Counted from the stretch's first letter, positions 25,234-33,883 are shown. The stretch: DNA of 57,259 bases from JBDTMT01 sp033764095 (GCA_033764095.1 JANRJF010000024.1:1-57259), one strand, 5' to 3'. Translations and numbers: made by a program. The notes: generated by a model not told the origin, from the letters alone.

Positions 25234-27483
25234 TCACCGCTCCGCGCAGAAGCCGAAGACCACCAGCTGGCCCGGGTAGACGAGGTTGTTCCAGGCGACG
25301 CCCTCGGCGGTGACGACGCCGCCGCTGAACGACCAGACGGCGTTCCACAGCTGGGTGACGCGGCCGCTGATGGCGAAGCTGACGCGCCAGTCGACCGCAG
25401 CGCCGCCGGCGTTGCTGACGATGACGTCGGAGCAGTAGCCGCTCCCCCACTCGGACTGCGGCACCAGCTGCACGCTGACGCCGCCGCCGGCCGGGGTGGT
25501 CGGGGCGCGCGTCGCGGTGCGCGTCGCGGCGCTGGTCGCCGTGGCGGTGGCCGGGACGCTGGTGCGCGTCGGGGTGCGGGTGGTCGTGCGGGTCGGTGTC
25601 GTGCTCGCGGTCGCCGCCGGACGCGTCGCGGTGGCGGTCGGCGGCACGGCGGTGGGCGGCACGCGCGTCGCGGTGGGGCTGGCGGCGACGGTATTCGGCG
25701 GGCGCGTCGCGGTCGGCGCCGGGGCGCCGTTGCGGTCGGCGCAGAAGCCGAAGCTGACGCTGCCGCCGGCGGCGACCAGGTTGTTCCAACTCACGCCGCC
25801 GGCGGTCAGCACGCCGCCGGCGCTGGAGACGACCACCGCATTCCAGCTCTGGGTCAACGCGCCCTCGTAGGGCACGCTCACCGTCCAGTCGATCGGCACC
25901 GCGCTGCTGTTGCTCACCACCACGTCGGCGCAGTAGCCGGCGCCCCAGTCCGATTGCGGCACGACGCGCGTGGCGAGGCCGCCGCCGGGCGGCAGGGTGG
26001 CGGTCGGCGACGGCGTCGCCGTGGCGCTGCGCACGGCGGTCGGCGGCGCGGTCGGCGGCACATAGCCGCCGTCCGCGAGCGCGACGATGGCGGCCAGCGC
26101 GCCGGTGTAGCCGGCGTTGTAGTCGGTCGCCACCTCGTTGCGGACGTAGTCGTGGCGGTCGTCGACGTAGTCGAAGTCGTTGGCGCTGGCCGGACCGCCG
26201 ACCAGCGCGCCGGTGAGCTCGTGGCGGTTGTCGACCGGCACGTCGATGTTGAAGGTCGGCGAGTCGTGCGCGCCGCGATGATGCGGATTGCGCGGCGCAT
26301 TGGCGCCGACGCCGACCACGTAGCTGGCGCCGCGCGGATTGTCGCCGAGCGCGTAGTTCACCTGGCTGAGCGCCAGGCGCTCGTAGCGCTCGCGCTTGAG
26401 CGGGTCGCTCAGCGTCGCGGCGTAGTCGAGCGCCAGGAACGCGGTGGTCGTCGCGTAGCGCAACGAGCCCCAGCGATCGAGGAAGACGAGGCCGCCGGGG
26501 CTGCGCGGCAGGCCGCTGAGCCAGTGCTCGAGATGCTGCTCGAGGCGCGTCGCCTGGGCGCCGCGCCCGGCGCGCGCCAACAGCAGGCGGGTGCCGTTGC
26601 TGACGTTGTCCCAGTTGTGCGCCCAGTAGGTCGCGTCCTGCGCCTGCGCCAACGCCGCCTCGGCCTGGGTGAGATAGGCCGCCTCGCCGGTGGCGCGATG
26701 CAGCCACGCCGCCCCCCAGGCGAGCTCGTCCCAGAAGCCGCTGAACGAGGTGTAGTAGCCGTTGGCGCGCGTGTAGCCGGCCGACGAGCGCAGGCGATCG
26801 GCCAGTCCGTAGAGCTGGCGGGCGGTGTCGAGCAGGCGTACCGCGTAGACCGGGTCACTGGCGGCGAACACCATCGAGCCCGCCGCCAGCGCCGCCGCGG
26901 TGCCGGCCATCACCTCGCTGCACGGCGCCGCGGCGCTGCAGGCGAAGGCCGGACGCGCCATCGTCATCGCCTGCGGCGGTCCCCAGAAGGCATGGTCGAG
27001 GCCGCCGTAGCCGACCTGGTAGTAGAAGCGGTCGTCGGCGTCGCCGGGGCCGCCCGGCTGGTAGGCCTGCAGGAAGTAATCGAGCGCGAAGCGCAGGTTG
27101 TCGCGCGCGTAGGCGGCGTCGCCGGCGCGGTCGTAGGCGGTCGGGAAATCGACCAGGCTCCAGCCCAGCATGGTGGCGCTGTAGGCCATCGGGAGCCCGA
27201 ACTTGACGTGATCCCCGGCGTCGAACCAGCCGCCGCTCAGGTCGACCCCGACGTCGGCGCCGTCGCTCAGCGCCGCCGGCTGGCGCCAGTCGACGCGCCA
27301 GGTGTAGCGCGCGTGGTGCGCACCGCTGCGCTGCGCCTCGTAGAAGCGCAGCGAGGCGCGCAGCGCGCCGGCATAGTCGTAGTGCAGCAGATCGCCAGGC
27401 AAGGCGCCGGCGGACGGCGGGGCGGCAAGGCTCGCGAGCAGGACGAGACCCAGGATGCGACGGCGCATGCGCGGCTCAGGCAT
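25234..27483 (-). CDS. Secreted GH9 cellulase with two CBM2 modules
   Basis: A 749-residue modular enzyme. The ATG at 27483 has GGAGGT upstream and begins a signal peptide. The GH9 catalytic domain spans about 28-470: GGWFDAGDHVKFG with the DAGD nucleophile-water pair (88-91), RWGSLRYAT, the HHRG active-site His (401-402), VDNRHELTG, and the general acid Glu450 in RNEVATDYNAG. Two CBM2 cellulose-binding domains (about 502-584 and 670-749) follow, each with the end Cys pair (GYCADV...GFCADR and GYCSDV...GFCAER) and joined by Thr/Pro linkers. GH9 enzymes cut cellulose or related beta-1,4-glucans. It is free (no dockerin). It implies that the organism degrades plant or biofilm glucan. Confidence 0.93.
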   Translation of the reverse strand: MPEPRMRRRILGLVLLASLAAPPSAGALPGDLLHYDYAGALRASLRFYEAQRSGAHHARYTWRVDWRQPAALSDGADVGVDLSGGWFDAGDHVKFGLPMAYSATMLGWSLVDFPTAYDRAGDAAYARDNLRFALDYFLQAYQPGGPGDADDRFYYQVGYGGLDHAFWGPPQAMTMARPAFACSAAAPCSEVMAGTAAALAAGSMVFAASDPVYAVRLLDTARQLYGLADRLRSSAGYTRANGYYTSFSGFWDELAWGAAWLHRATGEAAYLTQAEAALAQAQDATYWAHNWDNVSNGTRLLLARAGRGAQATRLEQHLEHWLSGLPRSPGGLVFLDRWGSLRYATTTAFLALDYAATLSDPLKRERYERLALSQVNYALGDNPRGASYVVGVGANAPRNPHHRGAHDSPTFNIDVPVDNRHELTGALVGGPASANDFDYVDDRHDYVRNEVATDYNAGYTGALAAIVALADGGYVPPTAPPTAVRSATATPSPTATLPPGGGLATRVVPQSDWGAGYCADVVVSNSSAVPIDWTVSVPYEGALTQSWNAVVVSSAGGVLTAGGVSWNNLVAAGGSVSFGFCADRNGAPAPTATRPPNTVAASPTATRVPPTAVPPTATATRPAATASTTPTRTTTRTPTRTSVPATATATSAATRTATRAPTTPAGGGVSVQLVPQSEWGSGYCSDVIVSNAGGAAVDWRVSFAISGRVTQLWNAVWSFSGGVVTAEGVAWNNLVYPGQLVVFGFCAER

Positions 27484-27629
27484 GAGGTGACCTCCGGTGC
27501 TGTCCCGGATGCGGGGAATCGACGGTTTGTGACGCGACCCGCGGGAAGCAACGACAGTGCCGCCGGCGGCGATCCACCCGGGCGGAGTGGCGCACCTGCC
27601 GGGAGCGGGATAGTTTCGACGCTGAATCG

Positions 27630-29858
27630 ATGCCGCGTTGGGCGCTGTCGCGACAGGCGACCTGGATTCTGGCCGGCGCGGCGCTGCTGCTCCTCCTGGT
27701 GGGCATCGGCGCGCGCTGGCAACTCTCCTCCGCCTTCGAGGCCGGCGACGCCGTCGTGCGCACCCAGAAGGTCCTGGCCGCCACCGCGGCGCTGCGCAGC
27801 CATCTGCTCGACGCCGAGACGGCGCAGCGCGGCTATCTGCTGACCAATCGGCCGGAGTACCTGGAGCCCTACAGCTCGGGGCGCGAGAAGGCTGTCGGCG
27901 ACCTGGGAACGCTGCGCGACCTGCTGTCGGCGGACAGCGAGCAGGGCCATCGGCTGCAGCGCGCCGCGGTGCTGGCAACCGCCAAGCTCGACGAGATGGA
28001 GCGCACCCTGGAGGCGCGCAACACGCAGGGCGCCGCCGCGGCGCTGGCGCTGGTCAACACCGACCTCGGCAAGCAGACCATGGACCGACTGCGCACGGTG
28101 CTGGACGAGGTCGACGACCGCGAGCGCGGCGGGCTGGGCGCGCAGATGGCGGAGCGCGCGCAGGAGCGCCAGCGCCTGAGCACGCTGCTGTTCGCCGGCG
28201 CCCTGGGCGCCCTCGGCCTGCTGCTGAGCGGTGTGGCGGCGCTCAACGCCGCGGCCCTGCAGCGCCTGCTCGCCGAGCGGCGTACGCGCGAGAGCGAGGA
28301 GCGCCTGCGCATCACGCTGCGCAGCATCGGCGACGCGGTGATCGCCACCGACCCGCACGGTCGGGTCGTGTTCATGAACGAGGTGGCGCAGGCGCTGACC
28401 GGGTGGCCCGAGCGCGAGGCGATCGGCGAGCCGCTCGACGCGGTGTTCCGCATCGTCAACGAGGCGACGCGGGCGACGGTCGAGAGCCCGGTCGCCAAGG
28501 TGCTGCGCGAGGGCCAGGTGGTCGGCCTCGCCAACCACACCGTGCTGCTGGCGCGCGACGGGCGCGAGCACCCGATCGACGACAGCGGCGCGCCGATCCG
28601 CGACGCCGACCGCGCAATCATGGGCGTCGTGCTGGTGTTCCGCGACGTCAGCGACCGCAAGGCAATGGACGAGGAACGCGCGGCGCGCGCCGCGGCCGAG
28701 TCACGCGCCGCGCTGGCGCTGGCGGCGCGCGAGGCGGCCGAGTCGGCCAACCGCGCCAAGGATCAGTTCCTCGCCGTGCTGTCGCACGAGCTGCGCTCGC
28801 CGCTCAACGCCATCGTCGGCTGGCTCGCCATGCTGCGGCGTGGATTGGAGGGCGCGCAGTTGACGCGCGCGCTCGACACCATCGAGCGCAACGTCCACCA
28901 GCAGGCGCAGCTGATCAACGACCTGCTCGACGTGTCGCGCATCATCTCCGGCAAGCTCAGCATCGACGACGAGCCGATCGACCTGGCGGCGGTGATGCAC
29001 ATGGCGATCGACAACGCCCGCCCGGCTGCCGGCAACAAGTCGGTGCGGCTCGATGCCAGCGTCGGCGCGCTCACCGGCAGCGTGCGCGGCGACGTCAAAC
29101 GCCTGCTGCAGGTGGTGACCAACCTGCTCAACAACGCGGTCAAGTTCACCCCTGGCGGCGGCCGCATCGACGTCAAGCTGTGGCAGCGCGACCAGACCGC
29201 CTGCATCGACGTGATCGACACCGGCGTCGGCATCGCGCCGGAGTTCCTGCCGCACGTCTTCGACCGCTTCCGCCAGGCCGACGAGAGCGACGCGCGCGCG
29301 CACGGCGGGCTCGGCCTCGGGCTGTCGATCGTCAAGCACCTGATCGAACGCCACGGCGGCACGGTCGAGGCGTTGAGCGACGGCGTCGGCTGCGGCTCGA
29401 CCTTTCGCGTCTGCCTGCCGCTGGCCGACGGCGCGCCGCGGGCGACCCCGGCGCGGCCCTCCCTGCCGAGCGGACCGACCGACCTGAACGGCGTCGCCGT
29501 GTTGGTGGTCGACGACGACGCCGACACGCGCGAAGGCATGTGCCTGGCCCTCGAGGTCAACGGCGCGCGGGTGACGCCGGCCGATTCCGCCGCCGCCGCG
29601 CTGCTGGCGCTGGCGCGCGAGCTCCCCAGCGTCCTGGTGAGCGACATCGGCATGCCGGGTGGCACCGGGCTGCACCTGATTCGCACCGTGCGCGAGCAGT
29701 TCGGCGCCCTGCCCGCCATCGCCATTTCCGGCTACGCCAGCCGCGAGGATCGCGAGGCGGCGCTGGCCGCCGGCTTCAACGAGCATCTCGCCAAGCCGGT
29801 CGACCCCGGCACGCTGCTGGCGCGCCTGCGCCAGCTCGTCGATCAGCGCGGCGGCTGA
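27630..29858 (+). CDS. CHASE3-PAS hybrid histidine kinase with receiver domain
   Basis: A 742-residue membrane sensor kinase. Two membrane helices (about 12-30 and 186-207) flank a CHASE3 extracytoplasmic domain with the ETAQRGYLLTN motif. A PAS domain (about 222-345) and a coiled coil precede HisKA, with the phospho-accepting His386 in SHELRSPLNAIVG. The ATPase domain shows the N box (NLLNNAVKFTP), DTGVGIAPE and GGLGLGLSIVKH, so it should be active. A C-terminal receiver carries Asp672 in LVSDIGMPGG. Hybrid kinases of this type pass phosphate to an HPt protein. The stand-alone receiver at 32370-32777 is a nearby possible partner. The signal is unknown. Confidence 0.92.
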   Translation: MPRWALSRQATWILAGAALLLLLVGIGARWQLSSAFEAGDAVVRTQKVLAATAALRSHLLDAETAQRGYLLTNRPEYLEPYSSGREKAVGDLGTLRDLLSADSEQGHRLQRAAVLATAKLDEMERTLEARNTQGAAAALALVNTDLGKQTMDRLRTVLDEVDDRERGGLGAQMAERAQERQRLSTLLFAGALGALGLLLSGVAALNAAALQRLLAERRTRESEERLRITLRSIGDAVIATDPHGRVVFMNEVAQALTGWPEREAIGEPLDAVFRIVNEATRATVESPVAKVLREGQVVGLANHTVLLARDGREHPIDDSGAPIRDADRAIMGVVLVFRDVSDRKAMDEERAARAAAESRAALALAAREAAESANRAKDQFLAVLSHELRSPLNAIVGWLAMLRRGLEGAQLTRALDTIERNVHQQAQLINDLLDVSRIISGKLSIDDEPIDLAAVMHMAIDNARPAAGNKSVRLDASVGALTGSVRGDVKRLLQVVTNLLNNAVKFTPGGGRIDVKLWQRDQTACIDVIDTGVGIAPEFLPHVFDRFRQADESDARAHGGLGLGLSIVKHLIERHGGTVEALSDGVGCGSTFRVCLPLADGAPRATPARPSLPSGPTDLNGVAVLVVDDDADTREGMCLALEVNGARVTPADSAAAALLALARELPSVLVSDIGMPGGTGLHLIRTVREQFGALPAIAISGYASREDREAALAAGFNEHLAKPVDPGTLLARLRQLVDQRGG

Positions 29859-29865
29859 GCCCGGC

Positions 29866-30237
29866 TCACGCCGCTTCGCGCGTCTCGCGCCCGCGCTGCG
29901 GATCGAGCAGGCGCTCGCGCAGCGCCGCCGGCGAGACGCCGATGGCGTGGCAGATCGACAGGAAGTTGAACGGCCACGACGTGTCGTCCGACGCCACCCA
30001 CTGGTAGGCCTCGACGTAGAGCCGCTGGTGGCGCTTCTTGCGCGCGTGGCGATAGAGGCGCAGATCGGTCGCGGCGCGGTCGAGCACCGCGGCGGCCAGC
30101 TCGCGCTCGGGTGAGGTGCCGCTGCCGGTCCACACGTCGTGGTACTGCACCGGATGGAGGATGCACGTCGGCAGGTGCTCCTCGGGGAATCCGGCCATGC
30201 GGGGGAGGTCGATGATTGCCGCGTTCGAATAGCTCAT
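29866..30237 (-). CDS. Conserved small protein of unknown function (WPF-N/S-F family)
   Basis: A 123-residue soluble protein from the ATG at 30237. I recognise no named domain. Its most conserved-looking part is a basic helix (LRLYRHARKKRHQRLY), then EAYQWVASDDTSWPFNFLSI, then a helix-turn-helix-like CHAIGVSPAALRERLL. The gene at 52279 encodes the same core in the same order (EYWVKAARNRSPFSFQVV then CETLGLEADAVRVALE), so the two are paralogues. The arrangement of aromatic hinge plus HTH suggests DNA or RNA binding, but this is inference. It is convergent with the hybrid kinase gene (7 bp between stops). Confidence 0.65.
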   Translation of the reverse strand: MSYSNAAIIDLPRMAGFPEEHLPTCILHPVQYHDVWTGSGTSPERELAAAVLDRAATDLRLYRHARKKRHQRLYVEAYQWVASDDTSWPFNFLSICHAIGVSPAALRERLLDPQRGRETREAA

Positions 30238-30357
30238 GGCCTCTGCGGCTAAGAAAGAAGCGGGCCAACTCGCTGGCAACGCCATGCCATGGCTCGCGGG
30301 TTCGCTCGCCACATGCCGCCCTGTGCATCGTGCAGAGCGCGTGTAGAACTTACAGGC

Positions 30358-30981
30358 TCAGGCGAGCGGCAGCGTCAGCAGCACCGCTGCGCCGTCCGGG
30401 TCGCGGCGGACCGAGCACGAGCCGCCGTCGGCGGCGGCCAGGCGCGCCGCCAGCGCGGTGGCGGCGGCGTCGAGGGCGGCGCCGCGCAACACCAGGTGGG
30501 CACGACCGCCCTGGACGAGCAGCTCGATGGTCAAGCCGCTTCCCGGGTCGCTGCCGGTCACTGCCTGACGCAGCAGGTCGAGCAGCGCGGTCGCCATGCC
30601 GGCGGCGCTGGCACGCACCAGAATCGCCTCCTCCGGCAGTGCGAGTGCGAGCTCGACGCGCGCCTTGCGCGCCGCCGGGGTCGCCAGTGCCGCGAGATCC
30701 TGCACCAGGGCGCGGAGATCGCAGTCGGCGGGGCTCGCCGGCGGGGCGGTCTGCAGCAGCCAGCCCTGCAGGAGCCGGTCGAGGCGGCGCACCTGGTCCT
30801 CGATCGCAGCGACCGAGGCGCGCCGCTTCTCCTCCGCCGCCTCGCCGCCGGGCACGACGCGCAGCAGCTCGAGGCGCAGGACGATGGTGTTGAGCGGCCC
30901 CTTGAGGTCGTGGAAGTAGCCGGGCGCGAAGGCGGCCAGCGCGCGCATCCGCGCCGCCCACGCGGCGTCGTCCGAGAGCAT
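30358..30981 (-). CDS. Histidine-kinase-like protein with degenerate ATPase domain
   Basis: A 207-residue soluble protein. Its H box (FHDLKGPLNTIVLRLELL) is recognisable and is followed by the paired helix of a DHp domain. The C-terminal half has the length of an ATPase domain, but the expected N-box asparagine (ALLDLLRQAV instead), the DxGxG motif and the glycine-rich lid are absent, so ATP binding is doubtful. It could be a phosphotransfer or phosphatase partner rather than a kinase. Its ATG overlaps the stop of the NtrC-type gene as TGATG, which indicates translational coupling. No sensor domain is present. Confidence 0.75.
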   Translation of the reverse strand: MLSDDAAWAARMRALAAFAPGYFHDLKGPLNTIVLRLELLRVVPGGEAAEEKRRASVAAIEDQVRRLDRLLQGWLLQTAPPASPADCDLRALVQDLAALATPAARKARVELALALPEEAILVRASAAGMATALLDLLRQAVTGSDPGSGLTIELLVQGGRAHLVLRGAALDAAATALAARLAAADGGSCSVRRDPDGAAVLLTLPLA

Positions 30982-32336
30982 CACTGCGCCTTGTAGGCGG
31001 ACAGGCGGTTGTAGAGCGTCTTCAGACTGACACCGAGGATCTCCGCCGCCTTCTGCTTGTTGCCGGCGACCTGCTCCAGGGTGGCGAAGATCAGGCGCTT
31101 CTCGACGTCGGCGACGCTGGAGCCGACGCGGACATGCAGGACCTGGTCGCCGTCGTCGTGCAGCGTCGGCGCGGCGCCGTTGGCAGCGGACAGGGTCGGC
31201 AGGCAGGCGGCGTCGACCTCCTGATCGGCGAGGATGAAGGCGCGGTGCACCAGGTTCTTCAGCTCGCGCACGTTGCCCGGCCAGCTGTAGCGCTCCAGCG
31301 CGGCGAGCGCGCTGTCGCTCCAGCGCTTGCTGGTGCCGTTGGCGGCGTTGAGCTCGGCGAGGAAGTGCTGCGCCAGCAGGGTGACGTCGCCGCCGCGCTG
31401 GCGCAGCGGCGGCAGCCGCACCGGGAAGACGTTCAACCGGTACCACAGGTCCTCGCGCAGCTTGCCCTCGCGCACCGCCTGCTCGGGATCGCGGTTGGTG
31501 GCGGCGACGACGCGCACGTCGACGGCGAGCGGCTTCTCGCCGCCGACGCGGGTGACGGCGCCGGTCTCCAGCACGCGCAGCAGCTTGACCTGCAGCTCGA
31601 GCGGCATCTCGGTCACCTCGTCGAGGAACAGCGTGCCCTCGACCGCCTGTTCGAAGACGCCGCGGTGCACGCGATCGGCGCCGGTGAAGCTGCCCTTCTC
31701 GTGGCCGAACAGCGCGCTCTCGATCAGGTTCGGCGAGATGGCGCCGCAGTTGACCGGCACGAAGGGGCCTTTGCGGCGGCGGCTGAGCTCGTGCACCGCC
31801 TGGGTGACGACCTCCTTGCCGGTGCCGCTCTCGCCGATGATGAACACCGTCGCGTCGGTCGGCGCGACGCGGCTGATCAGGTCGTAGACCACCGACATCG
31901 CCTCGCTGCCGCCGACCAACGGTCCGAAGCGGCCGAGTTTGCGCAGCGCGCCGCGCAGCGAGCCGATCTCCTCGCGCAGCTCGCGCGTGCGGGTGACGTT
32001 GGCGAGTATGGTGCGCAGCCGCGGCAGGTCGAGCGGCTTGGTCAGGTAGTCAGCGGCGCCGCGGCGCAACGCCTCGACCGCGGTGTCGACGCTGGCGTTG
32101 CCGGTGATCAGCACCATCTGCGCGCCGATCGCATTGGCGTCGTCGATCAGGTCGAGCCCGCTGCCGTCGGGCAGCGTCAGGTCGACCAGCAGCAGGTCCG
32201 GCGCGCGCTCCTGGATGGTCGCGCGGCCCGCCGCCAGGGTGGCCTCGCCGCGCACGCTGAAGCCCTCGCGCTCGACCAGGTCGAGCAGCGCGTCGAGCGC
32301 GGCGCGGTCGTCCTCCACCACCAGGGCATGCGGCAT
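30981..32336 (-). CDS. NtrC-family sigma-54-dependent response regulator
   Basis: A 451-residue activator. The receiver domain carries Asp52 in LLLVDLTLPDGSG. The AAA+ domain has Walker A GESGTGKE (168-175), the sigma-54 contact loop GSFTGA (215-220, a variant of GAFTGA), Walker B GTLFLDEV and the arginine-finger region. The C-terminus is a Fis-type helix-turn-helix (AAEILGVSLKTLYNRL). It should open sigma-54 promoters when phosphorylated. It lies between a lone receiver gene and a kinase-like gene, and five sequences with -24/-12 spacing occur in this window, four of them within 6 kb. Confidence 0.95.
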   Translation of the reverse strand: MPHALVVEDDRAALDALLDLVEREGFSVRGEATLAAGRATIQERAPDLLLVDLTLPDGSGLDLIDDANAIGAQMVLITGNASVDTAVEALRRGAADYLTKPLDLPRLRTILANVTRTRELREEIGSLRGALRKLGRFGPLVGGSEAMSVVYDLISRVAPTDATVFIIGESGTGKEVVTQAVHELSRRRKGPFVPVNCGAISPNLIESALFGHEKGSFTGADRVHRGVFEQAVEGTLFLDEVTEMPLELQVKLLRVLETGAVTRVGGEKPLAVDVRVVAATNRDPEQAVREGKLREDLWYRLNVFPVRLPPLRQRGGDVTLLAQHFLAELNAANGTSKRWSDSALAALERYSWPGNVRELKNLVHRAFILADQEVDAACLPTLSAANGAAPTLHDDGDQVLHVRVGSSVADVEKRLIFATLEQVAGNKQKAAEILGVSLKTLYNRLSAYKAQ

Positions 32337-32369
32337 GGCGCGTCAGCTCCTCGTTTGTGCGGCGCGGAA

Positions 32370-32777
32370 TCAGGCGCCGGTGGTCAGGCGGCGCAGGCGC
32401 GCCACCAACTCCGACACGTCGAACGGCTTGGCGACGAAGCCATCGAAGCCGGCAGCCTCGGCCGCGGCGCTGCTGGCGTCGGCGAAGCCGCTCACCGCGA
32501 TCGCCGGCAGGCGCGTGGCCCCACCGGCCTCGCGCGCGCGGATGCGACGGATCAACTCGTACCCGTCGACGTCCGGCAGGCCGATGTCGCTCACCAGGAC
32601 GGTCGGTGTCTGTCCGTCCAACAGTCCCAGGGCGTTGGGCGCCGAGTCGGCGCTCAGCACCTGGGCTCCATGTGCGGTGAGCACGACTTCCAATGCTTCA
32701 CGGGTCGACGGGTCATCCTCGACCAACAGGACTTTCACGCCGTTCAGCCGTGGCCGGCTTCCGTCATTCTGTTCCAT
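32370..32777 (-). CDS. Single-domain response regulator (receiver)
   Basis: About 135 residues containing only a CheY-like receiver: the acidic pocket in VLLVEDDPSTREAL, the phospho-acceptor Asp in LVSDIGLPDVDGYEL, and the conserved Lys in FVAKPFD. There is no output domain, so it is a phosphate relay or regulates by protein contact. The ATG at 32777 is taken because a sigma-54-like promoter ends about 12 bp upstream of it; an ATG at 32816 lies inside that promoter. The NtrC-type gene follows after 33 bp and the kinase-like gene overlaps that, giving a three-gene operon. Confidence 0.85.
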   Translation of the reverse strand: MEQNDGSRPRLNGVKVLLVEDDPSTREALEVVLTAHGAQVLSADSAPNALGLLDGQTPTVLVSDIGLPDVDGYELIRRIRAREAGGATRLPAIAVSGFADASSAAAEAAGFDGFVAKPFDVSELVARLRRLTTGA

Positions 32778-32798
32778 GCGCGTACCGGCAGGTCGCCG

Positions 32799-32815
32799 TT
32801 GCACGTCGCTTGCCA
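32799..32815 (-). promoter_or_regulatory. Putative sigma-54 promoter of the regulator operon
   Basis: Read on the minus strand, the sequence is TGGCAAG-CGAC-GTGCAA. GG and GC are separated by the required 10 bp. The predicted start lies about 12 bp before the ATG at 32777. It would place the sigma-54 activator under sigma-54 control itself. Confidence 0.5.
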
Positions 32816-32897
32816 CCGCCCCACCGATTGGGGCTTGTGGTCCGGATCATCGCCAACCCGACATGGATTGCAAGAGTTACAATCGCGGCTGAAGGAT

Positions 32898-32935
32898 CTC
32901 CAGGGTGCGGGTCGTCGGCGACCCGCACCCTGGAG
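32898..32935 (-). terminator. Stem-loop downstream of csbD-like gene
   Basis: A perfect 17-bp stem (32898-32914 with 32919-32935) and a 4-base loop begin 8 bp after the CsbD-type stop. No T run follows, as is common in GC-rich genomes. Confidence 0.7.
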
Positions 32936-32943
32936 GAGTCCGC

Positions 32944-33132
32944 TCATTTCTTCAGCGCGTCCTTGACCTTGTCGACGGCCTTCTCGGCGGCGTCCTTGAC
33001 GCGCTCGGCGGCGTCCTTGACGCTGCCGGCGCCCTGGTCGATGCGCCCTTCGCGCTTCAGCTTCGGATCATCGGTCAGCGCGCCAACCGCTTCCTTGACG
33101 CGTCCCTTGGCCTTGTCGAGCGTACCGCTCAT
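32944..33132 (-). CDS. CsbD-family stress protein
   Basis: A 62-residue, highly charged protein that begins SGTLDKAKGRVKEAVGALT and continues with KDAAERVKDAAEKAVDKVKD. This is the CsbD signature, including the GRVKEAVGALTDD core. CsbD proteins are small, hydrophilic, stress-induced proteins of unknown mechanism. The ATG at 33132 has AAGGAG seven bases upstream; an ATG at 33153 is rejected. It is flanked by a possible sigma-54 promoter at 33279 and a strong stem-loop after the stop. Confidence 0.9.
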   Translation of the reverse strand: MSGTLDKAKGRVKEAVGALTDDPKLKREGRIDQGAGSVKDAAERVKDAAEKAVDKVKDALKK

Positions 33133-33189
33133 GTGAAGCTCCTTTCGTGTCATTCCCCCGCGCCGACCGCGGGGTCGAGCGAGGGAGAG

Positions 33190-33218
33190 GCGGGGCGCCG
33201 CGGCGAGCGGCGCCCCGC
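33190..33218 (-). terminator. Stem-loop between hemerythrin and csbD-like genes
   Basis: The arms GCGGGGCGCCG and CGGCGCCCCGC pair perfectly over 11 bp with a 7-base loop. It lies 80 bp after the hemerythrin stop. It would also sit in the csbD leader if the promoter at 33279 is used, so it may be a terminator or an attenuator. Confidence 0.5.
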
Positions 33219-33278
33219 TGGGGTCGGGAGACGGACCGCCTTCGCGTTCCGCCAGGCATGTGGGGTGACCGCAGCTAT

Positions 33279-33294
33279 TGCCAGCCGCGTGCCA
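33279..33294 (-). promoter_or_regulatory. Putative sigma-54 promoter upstream of csbD-like gene
   Basis: The minus-strand sequence TGGCACG-CGGC-TGGCA has a perfect -24 half, correct GG-N10-GC spacing and one mismatch in the -12 half. It begins just after the stop of the hemerythrin gene and points at the csbD-like gene, giving a leader of about 135 bases. Confidence 0.45.
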
Positions 33295-33299
33295 GCCGC

Positions 33300-33824
33300 T
33301 CAGAGGCGCAGGAACGTCACGCCGATGCGCGGCAGCAGCGGCAGCATGTAGCTTTGACCGGTGAAGGCAGCAGAACCTGCGCGCGCCTGGCCGTGACGCG
33401 CGAACGCGTCGCCGAGCTCGATGAGCTTGTCGCCGCCGAGCAACTCCTCGGCGATGGTGAAGACCTCGCCTTCCTCGGTCTCGATATGGCGCTCGACGCA
33501 GGCGCGCAGCGCCGCCAGCATCTCGGTCCAGGTCGGATCATCGGTCGGTGTTGCGATCAGATCGTCGAGTGCCTCGGCGATCTCGTCGTGCTCGGCGGCG
33601 GCATCGTCGAGCAGGTCGCCGGCGCCGGGCAGCTCGCGCAGCGCGGCGTAGAGGGTCGCGTGCTCGGCGGCGGCGTGGCGCTCGATCTCGCGCGCGACGC
33701 TGGCCACCAACTGGCGGCGGACGATCGCGTCGTCGACGTCGAGCAGGCGGATGAACAGGCCGAGCAGCCGCTCGTGGTCGTCGGCGGCGCGCTCGAGGAC
33801 GCCGGTGAAGCGGTATTCCGTCAT
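33300..33824 (-). CDS. Hemerythrin-like domain protein
   Basis: A 174-residue protein, ATG at 33824 with GGAGG upstream. It is a four-helix bundle with His/Glu residues at iron-ligand spacing: DDHERLLGLF, REIERHAAAEHATLY, AAAEHDEIAEAL and CVERHIETEEGEVF. This fits the HHE cation-binding family that forms di-iron sites for oxygen or nitric-oxide sensing or repair. The C-terminal tail (GQSYMLPLLPRIGVTFLRL) is short and hydrophobic. A second hemerythrin-type gene lies upstream on the same strand, so the two may form an operon, although a hairpin separates them. Confidence 0.82.
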   Translation of the reverse strand: MTEYRFTGVLERAADDHERLLGLFIRLLDVDDAIVRRQLVASVAREIERHAAAEHATLYAALRELPGAGDLLDDAAAEHDEIAEALDDLIATPTDDPTWTEMLAALRACVERHIETEEGEVFTIAEELLGGDKLIELGDAFARHGQARAGSAAFTGQSYMLPLLPRIGVTFLRL

Positions 33825-33851
33825 ATCGCCCTCCTCCTGATCGCGCGGGGC

Positions 33852-33883
33852 CCGCGGCCGACGGGCAATGCCGTCGGCCGCGG
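33852..33883 (-). terminator. Stem-loop between the two hemerythrin-type genes
   Basis: A perfect 13-bp GC stem (33852-33864 with 33871-33883) with loop GCAATG lies between the stop at 33996 and the start at 33824. It could end the upstream transcript or reduce read-through. Confidence 0.5.

Noticed and set aside
30260..30285. A sigma-54-like site before the gene at 29866
   Set aside because: TGGCA and TTGCC elements occur, but GG and GC are separated by 9 bp, one short of the strictly required 10.
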